The notes below the pieces were generated by a model, which saw only the letters and a program-made list of their open reading frames with translations, did not search any database and was not told the DNA's origin. Shown here piece after piece: positions 52,155 through 62,676 of a stretch of DNA of 64,000 nucleotides. Origin of the DNA: Fidelibacterota bacterium (GTDB lineage: Bacteria; Fidelibacterota; Fidelibacteria; Fidelibacterales; Fidelibacteraceae); NCBI GenBank assembly GCA_028716785.1, contig JAQUPD010000002.1:1-64000 (forward strand), given 5' to 3'. The position numbers and the translations under genes were made by a program. Every line of letters begins with the position of its first letter. Position 1 is the first letter of the stretch.

Positions 52155-55090
52155 CTATTTCTTTAAAGCATTATACAAAATTTCGATGGGATGATAGGCT
52201 ATACGTCCTGTTCCCTCTTGAATGTGGTGCCGACAACTTGTACCGGGAGCGGCAATAACAGTATCTGGCGATGCATCTCGAACGACAGGAAAAAGAACCA
52301 GTTCTCCCACTTTCATGGAGATATCGTAATGTTCTTTTTCATAGCAAAAGGATCCTGCCATTCCACAACACCCACTGGGAATTTCTTGAACATGATATTT
52401 TTCAGGAAAACTTAGCATCCGTCGCGTTGGTTCGGTTGAAGCCACAGCTTTTTGCTGACAATGTCCATGAAGTAAAATGTGTCTTCTTCACCTGTAAAAA
52501 GATCTCTACTAATAACCCCTGCATCCATCTCACGGACTATAAATTCATCTATCATCCATGTATTTTCAGCTATTTTTCGGGCAGATTCTTTTAGCGGATT
52601 ACTCACCAATTCAGGATATTCATCCCGGAAAGCCAAAATCGCCGACGGCTCAAGACCAATTAAAGGTGTCTCATCCGCAATTATATCTTTTAGAAATGAA
52701 ACATTCTTTTCAGCTATTGTTTTCGCTTTTCGTAAAAATCCTTTCGAAAGACTTGCCCGTGCACTTTCTTTATGCTTTGGAATTTTAACATCATATCCTA
52801 AATAGATAAGTAATCGAATAGCGTCAATCCCAATTTGCGTATCATTGTAGTTTGTAAACTCATCATTAAATAAGTATATTCTGCGCTTTTTTCTGTCTTT
52901 TGGAAGAGTTTGTTGATAATGTTTCATCCATTTTTTCAGCGTTACGGGTTGAAGCAGTGGAAGTGTCCGTTTGGTTGAAAATCCAATGCTATACATAAAA
53001 GGTTTTCGGAAAATACTTGTTTTTAGAAAAGCATTTGCAACTCCAAGGAAAATAGCCCAAAGCTTATTTAACGTTGTAATATTTGCAATGACTTTAGCGC
53101 GAAAAGGAGCGCCATGAATATCATAATAGTGTTGAAGAAATTCTGCCTTTAATTTTGCAACATCAACTCCTGATGGGCATTCTGACTTACACGCTTTGCA
53201 ACTAAGACAAAGGTCCATGATTTCATAAATTTCCTCATGATTCAAAGGATTTTTCTTGAGAGAATACGTTAAAAATTCCCTGAGGATATTGGCACGTGCA
53301 CGCGTTACATGATGCTCATCTCGGGTAGCCATATAGCTAGGACACATGGTACCGCCAGAGAGTTCTGTTTTTCGGCAGTCACCTGAGCCATTGCATTTTT
53401 CAGCAGCCCGAAAAAATCCCCGGACATTTGAAAAATCAAAAAGGGTGTCAATCTCGCGCATAGGAAGACTAGGGTCGTAGCGAAGATGCGTATTCATGGG
53501 AGGTGTATCAACAATTTTTCCAGCATTAAAAAGATTGTTGGAATCCCAGATATATTTTAACTGACGAAGTAATTGATAATTATAAGCTCCAATCATAAAA
53601 GGAATCATTTCTCCGCGAAGCCGACCATCTCCATGTTCACCACTCAGCGAGCCTCGATACTTTTTTACCAAAGTGGCTACATCAATGAGCAAAGAGCAAA
53701 AAATTTCCACTTCATGAGGATCTTTTAGATTTAAAAGGGGGCGCAAATGAAGTTCTCCCGACCCTATGTGAGCATAATATACACTCTCTTTGCCATATTT
53801 TCGTAAAATTTGGCCAAATTCTTTAATATATGCTGGTAAATCGTTGACATCTACAGCTGTATCTTCGATAACGGTTACACTTCGAGTATCCCCCGGAATA
53901 TTTGAAAGCAGTCCAAGCCCTGCTTTTCTTAATTCCCACACGCGTTCAGACATATCATTATACAAAACTGGAAAAGCATAGCCATAGCCTGCTTCTCGCA
54001 TTTCTCTTTTCATAGCAGTTGTTAAGGCATCCAATTCTTCCTGGGTGTTACGCCGAAATTCAACCATCATTAATGCAGCAGGATCTCCTTGAAGAAAAAA
54101 ACGATTTTTTCGTTGGGCAATATTTTGTTTTGTACAATCCAGAACATGATGATCCATTAATTCTACAGCACCCGGTTTATATTTTAAAGCAATGAGATTT
54201 GCATAAAAGGCTTCTTCTAATGAATCAAAATGGCAACACACAACAGCGACCTCTTTGGGGGGAAGGGGAACAAGATTAAAGGTAATTTCCGTGAAAAAAG
54301 CTAGCGTCCCTTCAGAGCCAGCTAAAAGCGCTGAAAAATTAAAAGGTTTTCCCTGAGAATTAAAGGGTTGCATATCCAAAAGGATGTCTAGAGCATAGCC
54401 TATATTTCGTCGTGGAATAGAGGGATTGGGATAATTTTTTCTGATTTCTTCTCGGTTTTGTGGATCCTCAAGCATAGCTTGAATCTGGTGATATATCTTA
54501 CCTTCGAGAGAATTTTGCTTTGTCTTCTCATAAAACGCTTCTGCTGAAAGAGGTTCAAAAAGAACCTCAGAGCCATCGCTTAGCGACGCTTTTACTGAGC
54601 GAATATGGTCACGGGTGCTGCCATAGAGAGGTAAATGAGAACCACAGGAATTGTTTCCCACCATTCCTCCCATCATACATCGACTTGATGTTGATGTCTC
54701 TGGACCAAAAAAGAGTCCGAACTCTTTTACATAGAAATTTAAATGGTCTAAAATGACACCCGGTTGGACCCGAACCCATTTTTCCTCAGGATTTATTTTC
54801 AGGATATTTGTCATATATTTTGAGAGATCCACAACAATTCCATTGCCTACAACTTGCCCTGCTAAAGAGGTCCCAGCCGTTCTTGGAATCAAAGAGCTAC
54901 TATTTAATCGGGCAAAATGGATCAACTCTTTTAAATCTTCCTCATCTTTTGGCCAAGCCACTGCTAGGGGTTTTTCCCGATAGACCGACCCATCGGTTGC
55001 ATAGATAATTCGTGTTGTATTATCTGTAAATAATTCCCCTTTTAAGGAGGATCTTAAGGCATTCAGTGCTTCATTCATGTCGCTCTTCAT
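52155..55090 (-). pseudogene. FAD-linked oxidase / Fe-S oxidoreductase (D-lactate or glycolate dehydrogenase type), frameshifted near its 3' end
   Basis: Large fusion of an FAD-binding domain (ARLNSSSLIPRTAGTSLAGQ, GPETSTSSRCMMGGMVGNNS), an FAD-oxidase C-terminal domain (SGEHGDGRLRGEMIPFMIG), two 4Fe-4S motifs (CNGSGDCRKTE...MCPSYMATRDE; CLSCKACKSECPSG) and a cysteine-rich CCG domain. The main frame ends at 52412 after 892 codons. The expected C terminus (ILLHGHCQQKAVASTEPTRR, EIPSGCCGMAGSFCYEKEHY, APGTSCRHHIQEGTGR) continues in another frame to 52155. The slip lies between about 52478 and 52490 and is compensated by one extra base. Sequencing error, true mutation or a programmed frameshift are all possible. 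Confidence 0.88.
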
Positions 55091-55211
55091 TTAATCTGGT
55101 ACAAAAGGAAGTTAAAAGAAAATTCATTTAGCTCAAAGATACAATAAATGTCCCCACAAAAAATAAGGATTGGTTTTTAAAGAAGAACTAACTTGACACT
55201 ATGAAAAATTT

Positions 55212-55682
55212 TCAATTCCTTAATTTTTTAAAAAATTCAGTCATAAGCCAGTGTATTTGTTCACGCAGGTAACCATGAAGGACTTTCACATGGTGATTTA
55301 AGCGTGGGTCTTCACAAAGATGATAAAGGGAATCACATGCGCCTGCTTTAGCATCTTCCAAACCATAAATAACGGTTTTTACTCGAGCATTAATCATGGC
55401 ACCCGCACACATGGGGCAGGGTTCAAGCGTTACATAAAGTGTTGCCTCATCAAGTCGCCATGATTTTAAATGTTCAGAAGCTGCTGTAATTGCCAAGATT
55501 TCAGCATGTGCAGTAGCATCTTGGAGCGTTTCACACATATTGTGTCCACGACCAATAATGTGATTATTTACCACAACAATTGCACCTACTGGAACTTCCC
55601 CCTCTTCAAAAGCCTTTTCCGCTTCCCGATAGGCAAATTGCATCCAATACGTATGGGAAAAAGGTTTTATCGGTTCAGACAT
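55212..55682 (-). CDS. tadA: tRNA-specific adenosine deaminase
   Basis: Deaminates wobble adenosine-34 to inosine. Zinc-binding and catalytic motif DATAHAEILAITAASEHLKS and TLEPCPMCAGAMINARVKTV, with YGLEDAKAGACDSLYHL. 156 aa is standard. It follows the aminotransferase gene after three bases. A short gap of 121 bases separates it from the oxidoreductase downstream. Confidence 0.92.
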   Translation of the reverse strand: MSEPIKPFSHTYWMQFAYREAEKAFEEGEVPVGAIVVVNNHIIGRGHNMCETLQDATAHAEILAITAASEHLKSWRLDEATLYVTLEPCPMCAGAMINARVKTVIYGLEDAKAGACDSLYHLCEDPRLNHHVKVLHGYLREQIHWLMTEFFKKLRN

Positions 55683-55685
55683 ACG

Positions 55686-56843
55686 TTAATTCTTTTTATT
55701 TAAATCTGTCAGACATTGTCGAATTCTGGCAAATCCTTCTTGAATTGATTTTTCATCTGTAGCAAAAGCAATTCGAATATATCCCTCACCTGTTTCTCCA
55801 AAATAAATACCCGGTACAACCGCTACTTTGTACTTTTCCAACAATAATTTTGAAAAATCGATACTCTTTATTTTCTTTTCACAATATTCCTGATAATTAA
55901 AAAAGAGAAAATATCCCCCACGAGGTGCTGTGGACGCATAAAATTCATGTTGCATCAACAGGTCCCGCATTAATTTTTTGCGATTTGCCAAAATAGAAAG
56001 AATCTTATCTCGTTGTTCTCTTCCAGTGCCTTCCAGTATTCGCATGGCAACACGCTGACTTATGGTAGGTGCACATGTTGTAGAATAATTGCGCAAAAAA
56101 TTTACCAAATCGATAACTTCTTCCGAGCCAATTATCCATCCTATACGCCAACCCGACATATCAAAAAGTTTTGATACGCTTGTAAAGGTAATAACATAAG
56201 GATTATAACCGGAAAGGGAAAAAGTTTTGCTTTCGTATGTGATTTCTCTGTATGATTCATCGACCATACAAAGAATTCCTTTATCATGACACACATCAGC
56301 AATTGTATGGAGAACGTGTTTATCGATGACTTGACCTGTAGGATCCATGGGTGAATTGAGAATAATCATGCTGGTTTTAGGGGTCATAAATTTAGAAATT
56401 TGTTCTGGTAAAACAGGGTCTGGCTTATCAATTTGAATGGGATAGCGAATGGGCACGCACTCTGCAAGATTTACCACAACTTCATAGCTGGGATTTCCAA
56501 TGGCAGGGATCAAAATTTCATCTCCCGGCTCACTTAAGGCAACCACCCCTGAAAAAAGAGCTTCAGAAGCCCCTCCTGTTATAGAAACTTCATATCCTTC
56601 TTCGGGAAGATTGTTTTCTTGAGCAATTAATTTACGAAGTGGCAGCAATCCTGCAGGTTCTGTATAGGATAAATCTTCGGACAGGACAATTTCTTGCGCC
56701 GCATTGCGGATATTTGCGGGCATGGGGAAAAAGGGTTCAGACATAGAAAAATTAATTACATCGCGGGATATTTTATGGGTAATCGTCCACTGCCCGTAAA
56801 AAGATAGCTTTGATAACTGATAGATTTTTTTTCTTCCGATCAT
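55686..56843 (-). CDS. Class I/II pyridoxal-phosphate aminotransferase
   Basis: Fold-type I PLP enzyme of the aspartate-aminotransferase group. SYTEPAGLLPLRKLIAQENN and VSITGGASEALFSGVVALSE form the N-terminal part, MIILNSPMDPTGQVI replaces the usual NSPxNPTG (Asp for Asn), DESYREITYE holds the cofactor Asp, and the Schiff-base Lys is in TSVSKLFDMSGWRIGW. C-terminal GYIRIAFA holds the carboxylate-binding Arg. Amino-acid specificity is not decidable. It begins 17 bases after the kinase gene. Confidence 0.88.
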   Translation of the reverse strand: MIGRKKIYQLSKLSFYGQWTITHKISRDVINFSMSEPFFPMPANIRNAAQEIVLSEDLSYTEPAGLLPLRKLIAQENNLPEEGYEVSITGGASEALFSGVVALSEPGDEILIPAIGNPSYEVVVNLAECVPIRYPIQIDKPDPVLPEQISKFMTPKTSMIILNSPMDPTGQVIDKHVLHTIADVCHDKGILCMVDESYREITYESKTFSLSGYNPYVITFTSVSKLFDMSGWRIGWIIGSEEVIDLVNFLRNYSTTCAPTISQRVAMRILEGTGREQRDKILSILANRKKLMRDLLMQHEFYASTAPRGGYFLFFNYQEYCEKKIKSIDFSKLLLEKYKVAVVPGIYFGETGEGYIRIAFATDEKSIQEGFARIRQCLTDLNKKN

Positions 56844-56859
56844 AGATAGAAATATTTAC

Positions 56860-58500
56860 TCATTTATAAAGAGAACTTCCACCAATAAATTCCCGAAGAA
56901 TTGAAGTCGGCGGAATATCATCGGTAGGGATAGGTAAAAAGAGCTGAAGATATTTGCTTATGCGAACGGCTTCTGCCTTAACACATGATGTAATAGGAAT
57001 TCCCTCTAAAAGAGGAAGAAGCTTATTTCTAAATACAGCCCATTCGTATTCTAAAGCACTATTAAACATCATATCCGCATGTTCTTGAAAAGGAAATATC
57101 CATTTTTCTTCACCGTGACGAACCATCGGCCAGCGTTTTAAGGTGCTTTCTACCGAATAGGCTCTAAATTTATAATCCCTAAGCATGCGTCGTAAAAGAC
57201 GCGTATCCGACGTGCTAATGCGATTATACACATTAAAGTTTAGCTGAGTTAATGCACTAATATAAATTTTAAAAATGCTTTCCGGATCAAGGTCTTTGGT
57301 CAATTCAGGATTAAGTCCGTGTATACCCTCGATAATCAAAACATCTTCTGGACTTAACGAAGTATATTCTTTCGACATTTCACGGCGACCAGTCTGAAAA
57401 TTAAAATGAGGCAAAACAACTTTCTTTCCCCGTACCAAATCATTAAGATTCTCACTTAAAAGGTCTCGATCAATCATTTTCAGATCTTCAAAGTCAATCT
57501 CGCCATTCTGATCAGGAGCAACCTTATCCCGATCAATATAGTAGTCATCCAGAGAAATATTTTTCACTTGAACACCATTAATGCGAAGCTGAATTGACAG
57601 ACGTTTCATAAATGTTGTTTTTCCTGAAGATGAAGGACCTGCCACAAAAACAAAACTTACTTTTTCTCGTCGATAGGTAATTGCATCCGCAATTTGTGCA
57701 ATTTTTTTTTCGTGCAATGCTTCATAAAGATGAATAGCATCAACATAATCATTTTTTTCAATGTGTTCATTCAGATGATCGGTAAATTTAATTTGAAGTA
57801 ATTCACCCCGCTTTTCACTTTCCTGAAAAATTGCAAAAAGTTTTGGAGATTCTAAAAAAGGAGGTAGAGAATCAGGATACATGCTATTAGGAAACTGAAG
57901 AACAAACCCATCATCATAGCTGTGTAAGCGGTAGTGTTTTAAATAACTTGTCCGAGGAATGAGGGGAGAGAGAAACCAATGAGGAATGCCACAAATATCA
58001 TATACTGGAACCGTTTTAAAAGGGGCATATCTTAAAATTTTAAAGCGTCCTAAGGGAATTTTTTGAATTTCCTCAAGGGGGAGTATTCGTTCTTCTAATT
58101 CAATATCTTCTTCAATAAGTGAGGACATTTTGGATGAAATTTTCAAGATATAATCATCAGGAAGGAATTCAGAGGAGAGGGGTTTGCAAAAAAATCCCTG
58201 GCTATAAGAGTGTTCTACAGAAATCGTAACCTTGGGGAAAAGGCTCTCTGCAGCACAGAGCATAATTGCCGTAGCACTCACTGCCATGGCATTTGAACCA
58301 GGGGGAGAAAAAATATCAAAAAAATCCACAACAGAAATTGAAGGAGGAATCATGGCATGTAAACTTTTAGGATTTCCATCAACAGCCATAATCAAAATTT
58401 TTTCAAACGACTCAGGAAAAATTTTTTGAGCAAGATCAATCCCTTTTACGGCATTTTTTTCACAATGCTCTACTGATTGTTCACCATAGCGTATAAGCAT
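56860..58500 (-). CDS. Nucleoside kinase (uridine kinase-like) with long N-terminal domain
   Basis: C-terminal half is a uridine-kinase-type P-loop kinase: Walker A in FVAGPSSSGKTTFMKRLS, DDYYIDRDKVAPDQNGEIDF, then DVLIIEGIHGLNPELTKDLD and STSDTRLLRRMLRDYKFRA. The N-terminal half (1-270) includes a threonyl-tRNA-synthetase-like second domain found in this family (PHWFLSPLIPRTSYLKHYRL). The ATG at 58500 is one codon inside a GTG-started frame; either may be used. 546 aa is usual for the family. It follows gcvPB almost without gap. Confidence 0.85.
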   Translation of the reverse strand: MLIRYGEQSVEHCEKNAVKGIDLAQKIFPESFEKILIMAVDGNPKSLHAMIPPSISVVDFFDIFSPPGSNAMAVSATAIMLCAAESLFPKVTISVEHSYSQGFFCKPLSSEFLPDDYILKISSKMSSLIEEDIELEERILPLEEIQKIPLGRFKILRYAPFKTVPVYDICGIPHWFLSPLIPRTSYLKHYRLHSYDDGFVLQFPNSMYPDSLPPFLESPKLFAIFQESEKRGELLQIKFTDHLNEHIEKNDYVDAIHLYEALHEKKIAQIADAITYRREKVSFVFVAGPSSSGKTTFMKRLSIQLRINGVQVKNISLDDYYIDRDKVAPDQNGEIDFEDLKMIDRDLLSENLNDLVRGKKVVLPHFNFQTGRREMSKEYTSLSPEDVLIIEGIHGLNPELTKDLDPESIFKIYISALTQLNFNVYNRISTSDTRLLRRMLRDYKFRAYSVESTLKRWPMVRHGEEKWIFPFQEHADMMFNSALEYEWAVFRNKLLPLLEGIPITSCVKAEAVRISKYLQLFLPIPTDDIPPTSILREFIGGSSLYK

Positions 58501-58503
58501 CAC

Positions 58504-59964
58504 TTATTCTTCCTTTATAAAATCTTGCCACCGAACATTCAGTTCTCGATTTGCTTTTCCTTCATCAAGTCGCAAAACGGGTGTTGTATAGGGAGCATTT
58601 TTAATATATTCAGGATTTTCATCTATTTCCTGATCTATTTTAAGCATAACATCGGCAAAATAGTCTAGGGATGCTTTACTCTCAGTTTCTGTTGGTTCAA
58701 TCATCATGGCTTCGTGGACAATAAGAGGAAAATAAATGGTTGGTGCATGAACACCATAGTCTAAAAGACGCTTGGCAATGTCCAACGTCCGTACCCCTTT
58801 TGCTTTTTGCCGATCACCAGCAAAAACACACTCATGCATTGGTGTTTTTGGATAAGCTAATTGATAAGCTTTCTCAAGGCGAGATTTTAAATAATTGGCA
58901 TTTATAATCGCTCCCCGTGATACCTCCTTGAGTCCTTGTTCTCCCAACATTCGGATATAAACCCACGCACGCAGAATAACACCAAAATTCCCAAAAAAAC
59001 TATGAATTTTCCCAATAGAATCAGGTAAATCCCAATCAAAAAAATAGTTGCCCTCTTTTTCTCGAACAATGGGAACTGGTAAATAAGGTAAGAGGTGTTC
59101 AGTAACACCAATAGGACCACTGCCAGGTCCACCGCCACCATGAGGTGTAGAAAAGGTTTTATGCAAATTCAAATGCGTAATGTCAAAACCAGCTTTTGCC
59201 GTTTTAACAATCCCCAACAGCGCATTCATGTTTGCACCATCCATATACATCAATCCATCAACGTCATGGATTAGCTGACTAATTTCCAGCACGCGCTCTT
59301 CAAAAAGACCTAATGTGTTTGGATTTGTCAACATAAATCCTGCAACATCTTCTGAAAGTTTTTTCTTTAAATCCTCAAGATCAACAAGTCCCTCTGCAGT
59401 TGATTGGACTGTTTCAGCATGAAAGCCACCGATCACGACTGATGCTGGATTGGTTCCATGCGCCGAATCAGGTATGAGAATAATTTTTTTCTTGTTGCCC
59501 TTTTTTTGGTGATACTGACGCATTATCATGACACCTGTCAGTTCACCATGAGAGCCTGCAGCAGGTTGCAAAGTAAAACCAGCCATGCCAGTAAGTGTGC
59601 AAAGAAATTTTTCAACATCCTTATAAATTCTTAGAGCTCCTTGAACCGTTTGTACCCCTTGAAGAGGATGAAGTTCTGTGAACTCCGACATATTTGCAAT
59701 TGCTTCATTTATTTTAGGATTATATTTCATTGTGCACGAACCCAGGGGATAAATTGCTTTATCCACATGATGGTTCATGACAGAAAGATTCACAAAATGT
59801 CGAACCACTTCAGGAATACTCACCTGGGGCAAGTCAGGTGGGGTTTTCCGTAAATAGTCAGAAGGAAAATATGCTTCAAGTTTCTTTTCTTCCACATCAC
59901 AGGCTGGAAAACGAACACCTTCTTTCCCTTCACGGGATAATTCACTTAATAATGCTTGATTCAT
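58504..59964 (-). CDS. gcvPB: Glycine dehydrogenase (decarboxylating) subunit 2
   Basis: P-protein beta subunit of the glycine cleavage system; PLP enzyme. YPLGSCTMKYNPKINEAIA, FTLQPAAGSHGELTGVMIMR, IPDSAHGTNPASV and the PLP lysine in HLNLHKTFSTPHGGGGPG are diagnostic. The split PA/PB form is implied, but gcvPA, gcvT and gcvH are not in the window. The ATG overlaps the alaS stop by one base (TAATG). No glycine riboswitch is visible, and none would be expected inside this operon. Confidence 0.93.
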   Translation of the reverse strand: MNQALLSELSREGKEGVRFPACDVEEKKLEAYFPSDYLRKTPPDLPQVSIPEVVRHFVNLSVMNHHVDKAIYPLGSCTMKYNPKINEAIANMSEFTELHPLQGVQTVQGALRIYKDVEKFLCTLTGMAGFTLQPAAGSHGELTGVMIMRQYHQKKGNKKKIILIPDSAHGTNPASVVIGGFHAETVQSTAEGLVDLEDLKKKLSEDVAGFMLTNPNTLGLFEERVLEISQLIHDVDGLMYMDGANMNALLGIVKTAKAGFDITHLNLHKTFSTPHGGGGPGSGPIGVTEHLLPYLPVPIVREKEGNYFFDWDLPDSIGKIHSFFGNFGVILRAWVYIRMLGEQGLKEVSRGAIINANYLKSRLEKAYQLAYPKTPMHECVFAGDRQKAKGVRTLDIAKRLLDYGVHAPTIYFPLIVHEAMMIEPTETESKASLDYFADVMLKIDQEIDENPEYIKNAPYTTPVLRLDEGKANRELNVRWQDFIKEE

Positions 59965-62582
59965 TATTCACCTGCTCTTTTTACAAACGTAACCGCTTTC
60001 TTTAAAATATCCTCAAAATTGGTGGACTTTTTGCCACCTGCAATTGCCATATGAGGACGTCCACCTCCTCCACCCCCTAATTCTTGACCAATCCTTTTTG
60101 CAAGTTTACCTGCGTGGTATCCTTTTTTCACAAGATCTTCTGTCACTACACACAAAACCTGACTAGTAGAATCATTTTCCATCCCTAAAAAAACAATACC
60201 CGATTTAAGGTTTTCACGAACTTTATCACCAAGGTGTTTTAATTCATCTATAGAATTTACATCAACAACTGCCGTATACACAGGAATTGATCCCACAAAC
60301 TCAGGATTTTTCAAATATTCACCCATAGAACCTACCAGATAGTGGGCTTTTAACACTTTTGTTTCTTTTTCAAGACTTTTTACCTGGTTAATCAGTGATT
60401 CAACTTTTGATGCAAGGGTTTTAGGATTTGCTTTTAATAAAGAAGAAAGATTTTCAACTACCTCTTGCCATTGATCTAAAATTTGGTGAGCTGTTTTTCC
60501 TGTTACGGCTTCAATCCGCCGAACACCACTGGCTATGCTGCTCTCATTTAAAATGATGAAATACCCAATATCTCCCGTTGCTTTTACATGGGTCCCACCA
60601 CATAATTCAAAGGAAATATCATCAACCTTAACGGTGCGCACTTTATTGCCATATTTTTCGCCAAAAAGAGCAGTGGCACCCTGCTTTATCGCTTCCTGAT
60701 AAGACATATACCTTATGGTGACTGGGATATTTGAAAGAATAGCATCATTGACAAAATCTTGAATTTTTTTCAATTCCTCGGAGGTAACTTTTCGGGGAAA
60801 ATTAAAATCAAACCGCAAATTTGTTGGACTCACATAACTTCCTGCCTGGTGGACATGAGTTCCTAAAACGTAACGCAGGGCTGCGTGAAGCAAGTGGGTT
60901 CCTGTATGATTCCTTGCTGTTGCCTGACGCAATGTTTCATCAACATGTAATTGTGCCGTTAACATCAAATCTTCATGGGGAATTTTTTCATCTACAATAT
61001 GGATAAACTGATTCCCTTCTTTTTGAGTATCACAAATTCGATATTTCTTATTCCCAAAAATTATAAAACCACAATCACCTATTTGTCCCCCCGATTCAGC
61101 ATAAAAGGGCGTTTTATCAAAAACCAAAAAGGTTTTATCCTCGCGATAGGAAAATTTGATAAGAGTTGCCTGACTGTTAAGGGTCTCATAGCCTACAAAT
61201 TCTGTCTCTTTCGCTGCTTTCTCAGGGTCTAACAGAACCCAGTTGCTAAAGGATATAGAGCTCTCTTTAAAGGATCCTGCTTGTCGAGCTCGTTTTTTTT
61301 GCTCTTCCATCAGTTTGTAGAAGGCTCCTTCGTCAATTTGAAACCCCTTTTCCTCTGCTAACAGGCGCGTAAGATCCACAGGAAATCCATAGGTATCATA
61401 AAGTTTAAAAACATCCTCACCCGGAAGAATTTTCATCTTATTTTTATTTGCCTTTAAAACAGTATCCTCAAAAATCGCAAGTCCTCGATCCAATGTTTGC
61501 AAAAAGGAATTTTCTTCATTTTTTAAAACAGAAGCAATGTGAGCCTCGTGTTTTATCAATTCAGGGTAGGCATCTCCCATTATTTTAGCCACACCTGGCA
61601 CCAACATATAAAGAAAAGGATCATTCAAGCCAATCTTTTTTCCATAGCGTGCAGCGCGGCGAAGAATTCTTCTTAGGACATACCCTCTTCCTTCATTAGA
61701 CGGCACAACCCCATCAGCAATACAAAAAGAAAGCATCCTCACATGATCAGCAATAACCCGAAAAGGCATCCCTTCTGGACCCCTATCATACAATTTTCCA
61801 CAAAGGGATTCAATCTTATAAATGATTTCCTTGAAAAGATCTGTTTCATAATTGCTTGAAACTCCATTTAGTACACCGAGTAACCGTTCAAAACCAGCAC
61901 CCGTATCCACATGTTTATTGGAAAGTGAATGAAGAAGTCCCTTTTCATCCCGAAAATACTGAATAAACACTAAATTCCAGAGTTCGATGTATCGAGGATC
62001 ACCCATATTAATTCGGCTGGCATCGATGCCATCTTTCAAAGATCCACGATAATAATGAATTTCTGAACATGGTCCGCACGGACCGGTATTCCCCATATCC
62101 CAAAAATTATCTTTTTCACCAAAACGAAGAATTTTGGATTCAGGTAATCCAGATATTTTTTTCCACAAGTCATAAGATTCATCATCATCATAAAAGACCG
62201 TTGCAAAAAGTCTTTCTTTAGGTAAATTCCAGACATCGGTCAACAGTTCCCATGCCCATTCGATTGCCTCAGCTTTATAATAATCGCCAAAACTCCAATT
62301 CCCAAGCATTTCAAAAAAAGTGTGGTGATAATCATCTTTCCCCACTTCTTCCAAATCATTATGCTTACCGCTAACACGAATACATTTTTGAACGTTAACA
62401 ACCCTGGAAGCTATGGGTTCTTCCTGTCCTAAAAAAACAGCTTTAAACTGATTCATGCCAGCATTTGTAAATAAAAGAGAGGGATCATTTTCAGGGATAA
62501 CCGATGAACTGGGGACTTCTATATGGCCATGTTGTTTAACAAAAAAATCAAGAAAGCTCCGGCGAAGTTTTTGTGATTTCAT
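59964..62582 (-). CDS. alaS: Alanyl-tRNA synthetase
   Basis: Full-length AlaRS of 872 aa. Catalytic core: SVIPENDPSLLFTNAGMNQF, VGKDDYHHTFFEMLGNWSFG, TGPCGPCSEIHYYRG; editing domain zinc motifs NHTGTHLLHAALR and ELCGGTHVKATGDIGYF; C-terminal C-Ala domain ending GGGGGGRPHMAIAGG. First gene of the alaS-gcvPB-kinase-aminotransferase-tadA run; 94 bases separate it from the propeller gene upstream. Confidence 0.95.
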   Translation of the reverse strand: MKSQKLRRSFLDFFVKQHGHIEVPSSSVIPENDPSLLFTNAGMNQFKAVFLGQEEPIASRVVNVQKCIRVSGKHNDLEEVGKDDYHHTFFEMLGNWSFGDYYKAEAIEWAWELLTDVWNLPKERLFATVFYDDDESYDLWKKISGLPESKILRFGEKDNFWDMGNTGPCGPCSEIHYYRGSLKDGIDASRINMGDPRYIELWNLVFIQYFRDEKGLLHSLSNKHVDTGAGFERLLGVLNGVSSNYETDLFKEIIYKIESLCGKLYDRGPEGMPFRVIADHVRMLSFCIADGVVPSNEGRGYVLRRILRRAARYGKKIGLNDPFLYMLVPGVAKIMGDAYPELIKHEAHIASVLKNEENSFLQTLDRGLAIFEDTVLKANKNKMKILPGEDVFKLYDTYGFPVDLTRLLAEEKGFQIDEGAFYKLMEEQKKRARQAGSFKESSISFSNWVLLDPEKAAKETEFVGYETLNSQATLIKFSYREDKTFLVFDKTPFYAESGGQIGDCGFIIFGNKKYRICDTQKEGNQFIHIVDEKIPHEDLMLTAQLHVDETLRQATARNHTGTHLLHAALRYVLGTHVHQAGSYVSPTNLRFDFNFPRKVTSEELKKIQDFVNDAILSNIPVTIRYMSYQEAIKQGATALFGEKYGNKVRTVKVDDISFELCGGTHVKATGDIGYFIILNESSIASGVRRIEAVTGKTAHQILDQWQEVVENLSSLLKANPKTLASKVESLINQVKSLEKETKVLKAHYLVGSMGEYLKNPEFVGSIPVYTAVVDVNSIDELKHLGDKVRENLKSGIVFLGMENDSTSQVLCVVTEDLVKKGYHAGKLAKRIGQELGGGGGGRPHMAIAGGKKSTNFEDILKKAVTFVKRAGE

Positions 62583-62676
62583 TATCTTGAGATATCCTTT
62601 CAGTTGATCATCAGAGTGATTAATGTAAGAAGTGTGTAAGAATATTACAAATCAAAGCGAAGGGGTTTTATCCTGT

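Noticed and set aside
59950..62676. Glycine riboswitch for gcvPB
   Set aside because: gcvPB overlaps alaS by one base, so there is no leader of its own, and the 94 bases before alaS are too short and show no aptamer-like pairing.
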